Source: Planctomycetota bacterium
GTDB taxonomy: Bacteria; Planctomycetota; UBA1135; GCA-002748355
Reading direction: 5' to 3'
Assembly: GCA_002685965.1 (NCBI GenBank)
Contig: NYZE01000053.1
Span: 1 to 53,916 of the forward strand
DNA: 53,916 bases
Both the position numbers and the translations under genes were made by a program. Positions 34,477-42,111 of the stretch are shown piece by piece. Position 1 is the first letter of the stretch. Every line of letters starts with the position of its first letter. The notes beneath the pieces were generated by a model that ran no database searches, was not told the origin of the DNA, and worked only from the letters and a program-made list of their open reading frames with translations.

Positions 34477-35430
34477 ATGCGCCTCCTCCCCCTCGCTCTG
34501 CTGGTAGCCTTGGCGCCCACGCTCGGTGCCCAGCGAACCGTGGCTTCACGGCCCGTCCAGTCGAAGCTTGCTCAGTCGCGGCCAGCCGTGCCGAAGGCGC
34601 TGCAGCGCGTTGCCGTGATCGGTGCGAGCCTGAGCGACGGCTTTGGCGCCACGCCCCTGTCGCGGCTGCTCAACAAGGCCATCGCGGGCAAGGCCGGTCG
34701 CCAGCCGGTGGCGCGCCTGGCCAGTTCGATGTTCTTTGCGCGACCCCTCGTGGGCGGCCGTCAGCAGATCGACCGCGCCATCAAACGTGAGGCGACGCTG
34801 GTCGTGGGTGCCGACTACCTGTTCTGGTACGCCTACGGTTTCCCGGGGGGCATTCGTCAACGTGCCGGCAAGGCGGTCGAGTTGCGGACGACGGACCGCG
34901 CCGGGCGTGATCTGGCGATCCGCGGCTGGCAGCTGGCGCAGGGACTCGCCGAGCTCGAGCGGCTCGACGTGCGCGTCGTGATCGGCGACCTTCCGGACAT
35001 GACCGGCGCCCATCCGATGATGCTCAAGCCCGCACAGATTCCGAGTCGCGCAACGCTGGACAAGCTCAACGAGCGCATCCGTGCGTGGGCCGCGCCTCGC
35101 AAGAACGTGCTGCTACTGCCGATGGCGGAATGGATGACCCAGCTGCGTGCAGGGAAGCTGTCGCTTCCGAACCGCAAGGGGGGCGGTGAGCCGATACGTC
35201 TTTCTGCTGAGAAGATGATGTCGTGGGATCGGCTGCATCCGACCAAGTTGGGCACGGTCGTGTTCTGTAGCCTGCTGGTCGACAAGCTGCGCTCCTGGGT
35301 CGGGCAGCCGATCGCGGATTCGCTCCACTTCGACACATGGCGCATCCTTGATGACTCGGCCCTCGCGACCGAACTCGAGGAGCCATCCAAGAGGCTATCG
35401 ACCCGGCCAGCCAGGAAGTCGCGCAAGTAG
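34477..35430 (+). CDS. Secreted SGNH/GDSL-type hydrolase
   Basis: 317 aa. Signal peptide MRLLPLALLVALAPTLGAQ leaves Gln at +1. The mature protein starts with a basic/Ser-rich linker, then VAVIGASLSDGFG, in which S51 takes the place of the GDSL serine, and near the C-terminus DRLHPTKLG supplies the DxxH catalytic pair. Family members are esterases, lipases or carbohydrate deacetylases. Unlike the SGNH-like protein at 4-5 kb it keeps both key blocks and lacks the extra C-terminal module. The DUF5916-type gene follows after 11 bp, so the two are probably co-transcribed. Confidence 0.78.
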   Translation: MRLLPLALLVALAPTLGAQRTVASRPVQSKLAQSRPAVPKALQRVAVIGASLSDGFGATPLSRLLNKAIAGKAGRQPVARLASSMFFARPLVGGRQQIDRAIKREATLVVGADYLFWYAYGFPGGIRQRAGKAVELRTTDRAGRDLAIRGWQLAQGLAELERLDVRVVIGDLPDMTGAHPMMLKPAQIPSRATLDKLNERIRAWAAPRKNVLLLPMAEWMTQLRAGKLSLPNRKGGGEPIRLSAEKMMSWDRLHPTKLGTVVFCSLLVDKLRSWVGQPIADSLHFDTWRILDDSALATELEEPSKRLSTRPARKSRK

Positions 35431-35441
35431 CGTCGCCGAAC

Positions 35442-37619
35442 GTGCGCACTCCGATCGTCCTTGGTTTGTTTCTCACAGTCGCCGTGGGTGCAGCCTTACG
35501 CGCACAGACGCACGCGCCGACGCGAGTTGCCAATGACAGCATTCGCCTGGACGGGGTGCTCGGCGAGCAGGCCTGGAAGGACGCTCCCCTGCTGCGCGAC
35601 CTGGTGCAGGTAGAGCCGATCGAGGGCGTGCCACCGTCGCGCCGCACCGACGTGCGGATTTGCTACGACGATCAACACTTCTACCTCGCGATCCTCTGCC
35701 ACGACAACCCGGGTGAGGTCCGCGCTCGTGTCATGGAGCGCGACGCGAGACTCGATCCCGACGACCGCTGCGAGTGGTGGATCGATACTTTCCACGACCG
35801 GCGTTTTGCGTTCTGGTTCCAAGTTGGTGCGGGCGGCAGTCGGGGCGACGCGCTGATCTCGAGCAACGGCGATCGCTTCAACAAGAGCTGGGACGGGATC
35901 TGGGACGCTCGCGTGCGTCGCACGAAGCTCGGCTGGCAGGCCGAGATCGCGATTCCGTTCAAGACGCTGGCATTCAAGCGAGGAGCCGGAACCTGGGGTT
36001 TCAATTTTGTCCGCCACCGCAAGGTCAACGAAGAAGAGATGCGCTGGGCATCGCCGCTCGTCGCCTACCGCTTCTTCCGCATCAGCCGTGGCGGCACCCT
36101 GACCGGGCTCACGGGCATCAACCAGGGCCTGGGGCTCGACGTCGTGCCGTATGTCAAGAGCTCGGTCTCGCGCGACCGCCGTGTTTCGACGGGCGCGTCC
36201 GTCACCGGCGATGCCGGTGGCGAGCTGTACTACCGCATCACGCCGGAGCTGAGGTTCGTGCTCACGTTCCGTACCGACTTTGCGGAGACCGAGGTCGACA
36301 AGCGGCAGGTCAACCTGACGCGCTTCCCGCTGTTCTTCCCCGAGAAGCGTGGTTTCTTCCTCGAGGACGCGGGTTTGTTCGAGTTCGGCATTCCGCGTAG
36401 TCGACGTGGCGGCGGCAGCTCGCGCGGCAGTCTCATGCCGTTCTTCTCGCGCCGCATTGGCCTGTCGGAGGCGGATGAGACCGCGGTGCCTATCTTGACC
36501 GGCGGCAAGCTGACCGGCCGCGTCGACGAGTGGAACGTCGGTCTACTCGGCACTGCACTCGACGAGCACGGTGACCAAGACCGGCGCGCGGTTGGCGTCG
36601 CGCGCATCTCCCGCAACATCGGCGACGAGTCGTCGGTCGGGATGATAGTGACTGCCGGTGATCCCAACAGCGACGCGCGGGCGTTCACTGGGGGTGTCGA
36701 CTTCAAGCTCGGCGACTCGGAGTTCTTCGGCAATGGTCGTGCGCTGCGCTTTTGGGGCTACGCGCTCGGCACCTCGACCGAGGGCGCCGGCGGCGATGAC
36801 TTCGCCTTCGGTGGCCGCGGCAGCTACCAGGCCGCTGACTTCTCCCAGGACGTGTCGGTTTCTTCGGTCGGCGAGAGATTCGACCCGCGGCTCGGCTTCG
36901 TTCCACGTACCGGCCACTCCCTCAGAGGAACCAGCCGGCTGACCTGGCGTGGCGATGGCGAGGGGATGATTCGGACCGCGCGCGTGAGCGTGTCTCCATC
37001 CATGCGCATGTTCACGAACGGCGACACCGAAAGCTGGCGGGTAACGGTCAACTGGCTCGATCTCGAGTTCGAGTCGGGCGACCGCATCGACATCGATTTG
37101 TTCCACGGGTTCGAGCGGATCCCGGACGCTTTCGAGGTTCACAGCGGCATCTTCGTGCCGGCGGCGGACTACGACTACACACGACACCGCTTGTTCGTGC
37201 AGACGAGCAACAAACGCATGGTCGAGTGCTCAGGCCGGGTCGAGGTTGGCGACCTCTATTCGGGGCAGCTCCTGCGTTGGTCGGTCGAAGCGACGGTGCG
37301 GCCGTGTCCGCTGATCACCGTCGCCGCACAGTACGAGGAGTTTCGCGTCAGCCTGGACGAGGGCGACTTCACGGCGCGACTCGGGCAAGCGCGGCTTGAT
37401 GCGGCGTTCTCTCCCGACCTATCGCTGCGGAGCCTGCTGCAATACGACACGGACACACGCAACCTGTCCGTGCAGTCCCGGCTGCGCTGGACGATCGAGC
37501 CGGGCCGTGATCTCTTCCTGCTCGGTGTCTTCGGCTGGGAGAAGGCGAGCGACGATGCGCCGCTCGTGTCGACGACTCAGGACGTGACGATCAAGCTCGC
37601 CTACTCGACGCGCTTCTGA
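35442..37619 (+). CDS. DUF5916-type outer-membrane protein with CBM9-like N-terminal domain
   Basis: 725 aa, GTG start. The signal peptide MRTPIVLGLFLTVAVGAALRAQ leaves Gln at +1. Residues about 30-210 resemble a CBM9-like domain (IRLDGVLGEQAWKDAP, ICYDDQHFYLAILCHD, RCEWWIDTFHDRRFAFWFQV). The remainder is rich in alternating hydrophobic/aromatic strands with ITPELRFVLTFRTDFAETEVDKRQVNLTRFPLFFPEKRGFFLED, a hallmark of DUF5916 proteins, and probably forms an outer-membrane beta-barrel. The C-terminus (VTIKLAYSTRF) ends in Phe, as many barrels do. Function unknown. Its 3' end overlaps that of the convergent RRM gene by 19 bp. Confidence 0.8.
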   Translation: MRTPIVLGLFLTVAVGAALRAQTHAPTRVANDSIRLDGVLGEQAWKDAPLLRDLVQVEPIEGVPPSRRTDVRICYDDQHFYLAILCHDNPGEVRARVMERDARLDPDDRCEWWIDTFHDRRFAFWFQVGAGGSRGDALISSNGDRFNKSWDGIWDARVRRTKLGWQAEIAIPFKTLAFKRGAGTWGFNFVRHRKVNEEEMRWASPLVAYRFFRISRGGTLTGLTGINQGLGLDVVPYVKSSVSRDRRVSTGASVTGDAGGELYYRITPELRFVLTFRTDFAETEVDKRQVNLTRFPLFFPEKRGFFLEDAGLFEFGIPRSRRGGGSSRGSLMPFFSRRIGLSEADETAVPILTGGKLTGRVDEWNVGLLGTALDEHGDQDRRAVGVARISRNIGDESSVGMIVTAGDPNSDARAFTGGVDFKLGDSEFFGNGRALRFWGYALGTSTEGAGGDDFAFGGRGSYQAADFSQDVSVSSVGERFDPRLGFVPRTGHSLRGTSRLTWRGDGEGMIRTARVSVSPSMRMFTNGDTESWRVTVNWLDLEFESGDRIDIDLFHGFERIPDAFEVHSGIFVPAADYDYTRHRLFVQTSNKRMVECSGRVEVGDLYSGQLLRWSVEATVRPCPLITVAAQYEEFRVSLDEGDFTARLGQARLDAAFSPDLSLRSLLQYDTDTRNLSVQSRLRWTIEPGRDLFLLGVFGWEKASDDAPLVSTTQDVTIKLAYSTRF

Positions 37620-38257
37620 GGCGGGTCGTCGTCGGTCGGGATCTGGATCCCGCTGCCCGTGCCGGTGTCGTCCTCGTTGCCGATTTCGACGCCGTCGATC
37701 GAACTCAAGTCGAAGTCTTTGCCATCAGCGTCCTCGTGGTAGCTGGCGAACAAGTCGATGTCGTCGTCGTCATCGTCATCGAAGCCGAAGCGATTCTTGG
37801 CGCCACCGCGCACCTTCTCCACCGGGCGACCCTGAGCGGGAGCGCCGAGGCGCTTCTCCCGATCCCCGCCGCCGGCTGGCTTGGGTTTTCGTTCGGCGCG
37901 ACGGCGTAGTTGTTCGGAACCACCCTCGCGTGGAGGAGCGCCGCTGCGCGGGGGACCGCTGCGTGGCGGACCGCTGCGTGGCGGACCGCTGCGTGGCGGT
38001 CCACCTGGTGCGCGTGGCTCGGCTTCCTTGAGCCTGAGTTGGCGACCCTTGAGGTCGGAGTTGTCCAGCGAAGCCAGCGCTTTCTTGCCCGCGTCGTCGG
38101 CCTCCATCTCGACGAAGCCGAAGCCGCGCGACTTGCCGGTCTCCTTGTCGAGGATGACACGTGCGAACGTGACACTCCCGAACGCTGAGAAAGCTGTCTT
38201 GAGATCCTCGTCCGTCACCTGGAAGGCGAGGTTCCCTGCGAAGATTCGAAACGACAT
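37601..38257 (-). CDS. RRM-type RNA-binding protein with GPPRS repeats and acidic tail
   Basis: 218 aa from the ATG at 38257; the long track extension to 39529 is antisense to the AGCS gene. Residues 1-78 are one RRM with RNP2 (IFAGNL) and RNP1 (KSRGFGFVEM). Next is a basic, disordered stretch with four GPPRS-type repeats encoded by 15-bp DNA repeats, then a Lys/Arg-rich part (RRRAERKPKP). The tail is acidic (FDDDDDDDIDLF). Stand-alone bacterial RRM proteins are known in cyanobacteria and several other phyla, sometimes as cold-responsive RNA chaperones. The basic-then-acidic disordered tail suggests self-association. No SD is evident. Confidence 0.88.
   Translation of the reverse strand: MSFRIFAGNLAFQVTDEDLKTAFSAFGSVTFARVILDKETGKSRGFGFVEMEADDAGKKALASLDNSDLKGRQLRLKEAEPRAPGGPPRSGPPRSGPPRSGPPRSGAPPREGGSEQLRRRAERKPKPAGGGDREKRLGAPAQGRPVEKVRGGAKNRFGFDDDDDDDIDLFASYHEDADGKDFDLSSIDGVEIGNEDDTGTGSGIQIPTDDDPPQKRVE
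37946..38005 (-). repeat. 15-bp tandem repeat, four units, within the RRM gene
   Basis: Four consecutive 15-bp units read on the plus strand (core GCGTGGCGGACCGCT); units 2 and 3 are identical and 1 and 4 diverge slightly. They encode the Gly-Pro-Pro-Arg-Ser repeats. A unit length that is a multiple of 3 allows copy-number change without frameshift. Confidence 0.85.
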
Positions 38258-38470
38258 GGGGTGGGGGGGAAAGTGGTCTGTCAGGACGGAGGGAAAGCTG
38301 GCCCTCGCACGCTGCAGGATAGCACGGATAAGGGGGCAAGGCGCGTGCACTTCGGGCACTTGGCTTGCTCGGTCCACAAGCTCTACCGCGAGCGCGTGAC
38401 GTGGCGGCGTCCCGGCGGGGCACGCCCATCGGGTAGCGGCCGGGGCTGGGCGAGTGGAGTTGGCCCTCTG
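38258..38470. other. Non-coding gap between the divergent RRM and AGCS genes
   Basis: GC-rich and lacking an ORF with coding features. I find no clear RRM promoter; a TATCCT on the minus strand near 38320 is only a weak -10 candidate. Confidence 0.4.
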
Positions 38471-38500
38471 TGGACTCTGCCCGGGAGTCGCCCGTAGACT
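38471..38500 (+). promoter_or_regulatory. Promoter for the AGCS symporter
   Basis: TGGACT (4/6), 18-nt spacer, TAGACT (4/6). The -10 ends 3 nt before GTG 38504 and 9 nt before the in-frame GTG 38510, so 38510 may be the true start of a leaderless message. Confidence 0.4.
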
Positions 38501-38503
38501 GCC

Positions 38504-40039
38504 GTGCTGGTGCTCGTCGCCGTGCTCGGTGCAAACCGAGCGGCCGCAGGGCACCAGATTGACACCCCTCCCCCCTCCCCCCTGGATTGCACGAGGAAGC
38601 CGTTGCAGGAGTTTTTCGACGACGCCGCGACCATCGCCTGGGGCTTGCCCTTCATCTTGATGCTCGGCGGGGTCGGGCTGTGGTTCACGATCCGGCTCGG
38701 CTTTCCACAGTTCCGGCGCTTCGGCCACGCCGTTCAGATCGGGCGTGGCAAGTACGACGAAGAGGATGATCCGGGCGAGGTCACGCACTTTCAGGCGTTG
38801 TGTGCGGCCCTGTCGGCGACCGTCGGCGTAGGCAACATCGGTGGCGTCGCGACGGCGATCTGGTGGGGCGGGCCCGGTGCCGCGATCTGGATGGCGCTGT
38901 TTGGCGTCTTCGGAATGGTCACGAAGTTCGCTTCCTGCACGCTGGCGTTGCGCTACCGAGTTGTCGATGGCGAGGGGCACATGCTCGGCGGACCGATGGA
39001 GTCTCTGACGCGTGGGCTGGGGAAGAACTTCAAGTGGCTCGCGGTGCTGTTCGCGGTGTGCGCCGTGATCTCGTCGTTCGGCGGCGGGAACATGGTGCAG
39101 GCGAACGAGATGGCCGCGGCGTTCGTCGACGAGTTCGGGGCAGGCATGCCGGCGGCACTCACCGAGGAGTTCGAGTTGTTCGGTGACCAGCGCACGAACG
39201 TGCTCAGGGTCATCCTCGGGCTCGGCCTTGCGATGGCCGTTGGCCTCGTGATCATCGGCGGCATCAAGCGCATCGGTCAGGTCGCAGGTGTGCTCGTGCC
39301 GGTGATGGCGGTGCTCTACGTCGGTGGCGCGGCAACGATCATCCTGATCAACATCGACCGAGTGCCCGAGATGCTCGCGGACATGGTAACGATGGCGTTT
39401 GGCGGCGACGTCGGCAAGAAGGTAGCGGGCGGTGCGGTCGGCATGACCTTCTTGCAGGCGCTGACGTGGGGCGCGAGACGTGCGGTGTTCTCGAACGAGG
39501 CCGGCCTTGGCTCGGCGCCGATCGCGCATGCGGCGGCCAAGACCAAGGAGCCGATCCGCGAAGGGCTCGTCGCGATGCTCGGGCCGTTCATCGACACGGT
39601 CGTGATCTGCATGATGACGGCGCTCGTGATCTCGCTAACAGGGGTCTGGGAGGATCCGAAGTTCGCCGAGAACGGGGCGGTGCTGACCAAGGAAGCGTTC
39701 GCCGTAGGCCTTCCGGAGGGCTGGGGCTGGGTCGGTCGGCTGACGGTTGCGATCGGCTTGATCCTGTTCGCGATCTCGACCGCGATCTCGTGGTCGTACT
39801 ATGGCGACCGTTGCGTGACCTTCTTGTTCGGATTGAGGGCCGTGACGCCGTACCGCATTGTCTACGTGTTCTTCCTGTTCCTCGGTGCGAACATCTCCGG
39901 CGGAATCGTCTGGAAATTTGCTGACGTCGCGAACGCGGCGATGGCGTTCTGGCACATTGTCGGGCTGCTCGGCATGAGCAGCGTCGTGGTGACGCTCTAC
40001 CGTGACTACTTCTCGCGCGACCAACGACCAACGAGGTGA
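38504..40039 (+). CDS. AGCS-family sodium:amino acid symporter
   Basis: 511 aa (505 if the start is GTG 38510). A hydrophobic N-terminus is followed by WGLPFILMLGGVGLWFTIRLGFPQ, the family's first long TM, then CAALSATVGVGNIGGVATAIWWGGPGA and GAGMPAAL. About ten TM segments are visible. AGCS proteins import alanine or glycine with Na+ or H+ across the inner membrane. A 164-aa multi-TM protein follows after 4 bp, and then a small lipoprotein, all co-directional. Confidence 0.9.
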   Translation: MLVLVAVLGANRAAAGHQIDTPPPSPLDCTRKPLQEFFDDAATIAWGLPFILMLGGVGLWFTIRLGFPQFRRFGHAVQIGRGKYDEEDDPGEVTHFQALCAALSATVGVGNIGGVATAIWWGGPGAAIWMALFGVFGMVTKFASCTLALRYRVVDGEGHMLGGPMESLTRGLGKNFKWLAVLFAVCAVISSFGGGNMVQANEMAAAFVDEFGAGMPAALTEEFELFGDQRTNVLRVILGLGLAMAVGLVIIGGIKRIGQVAGVLVPVMAVLYVGGAATIILINIDRVPEMLADMVTMAFGGDVGKKVAGGAVGMTFLQALTWGARRAVFSNEAGLGSAPIAHAAAKTKEPIREGLVAMLGPFIDTVVICMMTALVISLTGVWEDPKFAENGAVLTKEAFAVGLPEGWGWVGRLTVAIGLILFAISTAISWSYYGDRCVTFLFGLRAVTPYRIVYVFFLFLGANISGGIVWKFADVANAAMAFWHIVGLLGMSSVVVTLYRDYFSRDQRPTR

Positions 40040-40043
40040 GGCG

Positions 40044-40538
40044 ATGGGATTTGCTTGCCTACTGAGCTTGGTGTTTCCGGTGGCCGGCTTGGTCGTGATG
40101 CTGGTGCTGTCGCCGGAAGAAGGCTTCGATCCGGACACCGGCTACCTCGGCTGGTTCATAGCCGGCGGCGTGGCGCAGGGCGTCGCAGCGCTCATGTTCT
40201 TGCGCCCAAAGCCGAGTGGGTGGCGGAGTGGGTGGTTTCTGCTGTGGGTCGCGAGCGTAGCCTACATGGGTGCCTACGCCGACGTCTGGCTGCAGCACAA
40301 GCCGGTGGCCCAGAAGATCGTCGACTTCGGGAGAGCCGGCGACCTCGAAGCGGTGGCCAGGCTCATGGTGCAGGAGAGCGGCTTCAACCTGCTTGAGTGG
40401 ACGTTCGCAGTCCTGTTTGTCACAGCTTTCTTCACGATCGCGGCGTTCGTGACCAAGGAGGCACGCGCCGTCTACGGACTCGAGGATCGCGACGTCGAGG
40501 ACCCGCTGGCGTTCAAGGCCCATTACGGCATCCAGTGA
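40044..40538 (+). CDS. Small four-TM membrane protein downstream of AGCS
   Basis: 164 aa from the ATG at 40044, 4 bp after the symporter stop; GAGG is 9 nt upstream. Predicted TM segments are near residues 2-20 (CLLSLVFPVAGLVVMLV), 35-50, 60-78 (WFLLWVASVAYMGAYA) and 112-130 (WTFAVLFVTAFFTIAAFV). The third and fourth are separated by an amphipathic stretch (HKPVAQKIVDFGRAGDLEA). No known domain recognised. Tight coupling suggests a partner of the symporter. Confidence 0.65.
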   Translation: MGFACLLSLVFPVAGLVVMLVLSPEEGFDPDTGYLGWFIAGGVAQGVAALMFLRPKPSGWRSGWFLLWVASVAYMGAYADVWLQHKPVAQKIVDFGRAGDLEAVARLMVQESGFNLLEWTFAVLFVTAFFTIAAFVTKEARAVYGLEDRDVEDPLAFKAHYGIQ

Positions 40539-40870
40539 GAAGGCTGGCCGGGTTGCTGCTGATGGCGGCAGCGTGTGCTGGAGCGCCCGTTCCCGCACCG
40601 TCCGGCGTGCGGGTGGATGTTCACATCCACGACTCCGAGTCGGTGACCTTCGATGGCCGGCGGATGAAGTGGGGAGACTTCTTCGGGGCCATGAAGGCGA
40701 TGGTCCAGGCCGCGACGGGGCCCGATGACCTGCCCTTCATCTACATGGAGACGGATGACCCGTTTAAGGGGGCGGGCGGCTACGACTCGCGGCGCGCAAT
40801 CGATATGAACCGCTTCCTCGGTGGGCTCGCCGGGGCGGGCGTCCGGTCGTTCCAGTTGCCGGACCGGTGA
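40535..40870 (+). CDS. Small putative lipoprotein, ExbD-like pattern
   Basis: 111 aa, GTG start overlapping the previous stop by 4 bp. A short signal with lipobox-like Cys (RLAGLLLMAAACAG) is followed by VRVDVHIHDSESVTFDGRRMKWGDFFGAMK, a strand-strand-helix order loosely like ExbD/TolR periplasmic domains, but the N-terminal TM with its Asp is absent. Function unknown. Third gene of the AGCS run. Confidence 0.6.
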   Translation: MRRLAGLLLMAAACAGAPVPAPSGVRVDVHIHDSESVTFDGRRMKWGDFFGAMKAMVQAATGPDDLPFIYMETDDPFKGAGGYDSRRAIDMNRFLGGLAGAGVRSFQLPDR

Positions 40871-40896
40871 TCAGGTTCTAGAAGAGCCGTTAGAAT
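40868..40896 (+). promoter_or_regulatory. Candidate promoter for the 147-aa membrane protein gene
   Basis: TGATCA (3/6), 17-nt spacer, TAGAAT (5/6), 53 nt before the ATG at 40950. The leader contains GGGGG but no clean SD. Confidence 0.35.
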
Positions 40897-40949
40897 CAAA
40901 ATTTCCCCGGACCCATGTCGTAGGGGGAGCACTTCTCGAGGCAGGGTCG

Positions 40950-41393
40950 ATGCAGGAGACGACAGTGAGTGAGCTGGGGAAAGCCGTCACCGGTTGGGGA
41001 TCTTACGGTGGCGACTACGAGTCGATTTTCATTTTGGCGATCGTGTTCGGCAGTCTTTTTGGCTTCCTGCTCGTGCTCCTGCTGCTCAACCACCGGCGCA
41101 AGATGGCCGAGATGCGCTACAACGCGCTCGAAACCCTGGCCAAGTCGGGCCAGCTGACCGCGGACCGGATCGACGAGTATCTCAACCCCGCCCGGCGGCG
41201 GATGCACTTCTGGCTGACGGTGGCCTGGTTCGGTCTGTTTGGCGGCATCACGTTGATCGTCGTCGGCGGTGTCGCCGGCGGCCGTGATGGGGGAGACGTG
41301 ATGATGGTGGGCGTGGGCCTGGCGATTGCTGCGACTTGCGGGCTCTCTGCCCCGATCTTCTTGCGCGAGGTGCGCAAAGAGGAGCTGCTGTAG
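40950..41393 (+). CDS. Small membrane protein, DUF6249-like
   Basis: 147 aa from the ATG at 40950; the track start at 40821 overlaps the lipoprotein gene. One TM (SIFILAIVFGSLFGFLLVLLLL) is followed by a charged segment (HRRKMAEMRYNALETLAKSGQ), then two TMs (WLTVAWFGLFGGITLIVVGGV and VGVGLAIAATCGLSAPIF). The arrangement resembles DUF6249 membrane proteins, a family without a known role. A DUF523 gene follows in another frame, overlapping or abutting it. Confidence 0.6.
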   Translation: MQETTVSELGKAVTGWGSYGGDYESIFILAIVFGSLFGFLLVLLLLNHRRKMAEMRYNALETLAKSGQLTADRIDEYLNPARRRMHFWLTVAWFGLFGGITLIVVGGVAGGRDGGDVMMVGVGLAIAATCGLSAPIFLREVRKEELL

Positions 41394-41818
41394 CGGCGAT
41401 CCTCGTCAGCGCCTGCTTGCTCGGCTGTCGTTGCCGCTGGGACGGACGCGACAAGCTCGATGCAGCGCTCGTGGGCCGCATCGGTAGTGATGCCGTGGCG
41501 TTTTGCCCCGAGGAAGCGGCCGGGCTGGGCACGCCTCGTCCGCGCGCGAGCTTCCAAGGTGGCGACGGCGAAGCGGTCTGGTCAGGCAAAGCGCGCGTGC
41601 TCGACGAGCACGGCAGGGATGTGACCCGCGACTTCAAACGTGGGGCGGCCCGCGCCCTTGCCGCGGCTCTTGGCGCAGGTTTGACGAGCGCAGTGCTGAA
41701 AGAGGGTTCGCCGTCATGCGGCACGGGGTGGGTCGAGGTGGAAGGTGTGCGGGTAGGCGGCGTCGGCGTGACCGCAGCACTCTTCGCGCGCGCAGGATTG
41801 ATGACCGCGCCCGCCTGA
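41336..41818 (+). CDS. DUF523 family protein
   Basis: 160 aa if read from TTG 41336 as in the track. The conserved domain starts at ILVSACLLGCRCRWDG (41399) and includes FCPEEAAGLGTPRP, LKEGSPSCG and the usual GVTAALFARAGL end. DUF523 proteins are about 140-150 aa, contain conserved Cys residues, and have no firmly established function to my knowledge. No ATG or GTG is available in frame near the domain, so the start is either the upstream TTG, overlapping the 147-aa gene by 58 bp, or a non-canonical codon such as ATC 41399. Confidence 0.8.
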   Translation: MRALCPDLLARGAQRGAAVAAILVSACLLGCRCRWDGRDKLDAALVGRIGSDAVAFCPEEAAGLGTPRPRASFQGGDGEAVWSGKARVLDEHGRDVTRDFKRGAARALAAALGAGLTSAVLKEGSPSCGTGWVEVEGVRVGGVGVTAALFARAGLMTAPA

Positions 41819-42107
41819 GGAGCAAGCACGCCGCCGGGTCCCTTCCGCGAACGCGGTACTCGGCGATCCTGGAACCATCCCCGAGTGGAGGCCCAAAGGG
41901 CCTCTAGAAGGGCTCGGGCGGCGCTCGAAGCGCCATGCCCGCTGGGCGACGGCGGTCTCGCGCGCGCAGTTCGACCAGCTGGAGCGCGAGTTGGCTGCGT
42001 GCCGGGATCTCCTCGAGCCGGAGCAGGCAGGCTTGCGCCAAGCCTGGCTCTTCCTTGGCAGGAATGGCCAGCCAGTTGCCGCGGCCACATCCGCCGTCCA
42101 TAAGTAG
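41805..42107 (+). CDS. Possible small protein without a canonical start codon
   Basis: A 100-codon open frame between DUF523 and xdhC, closed by TAG 4 bp before the xdhC GTG. The later part looks protein-like with GC-rich third positions (AQFDQLERELAACRDLLEP, then GLRQAWLFLGRNGQPVAA). No ATG or GTG occurs in it, and the first TTG is late, so the track omits it. It could be a real gene with a rare start, a decayed gene, or an open frame by chance. Confidence 0.3.
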   Translation, partial: PRPPEEQARRRVPSANAVLGDPGTIPEWRPKGPLEGLGRRSKRHARWATAVSRAQFDQLERELAACRDLLEPEQAGLRQAWLFLGRNGQPVAAATSAVHK

Positions 42108-42111
42108 GGGT

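Noticed and set aside
37946-38005. CRISPR-like repeat
   Set aside because: The units are directly adjacent 15-mers without spacers and encode an in-frame amino acid repeat.
38258-39529. N-terminal extension of the RRM ORF to 39529
   Set aside because: It is antisense to the AGCS symporter; the RRM homology starts right at the ATG at 38257.
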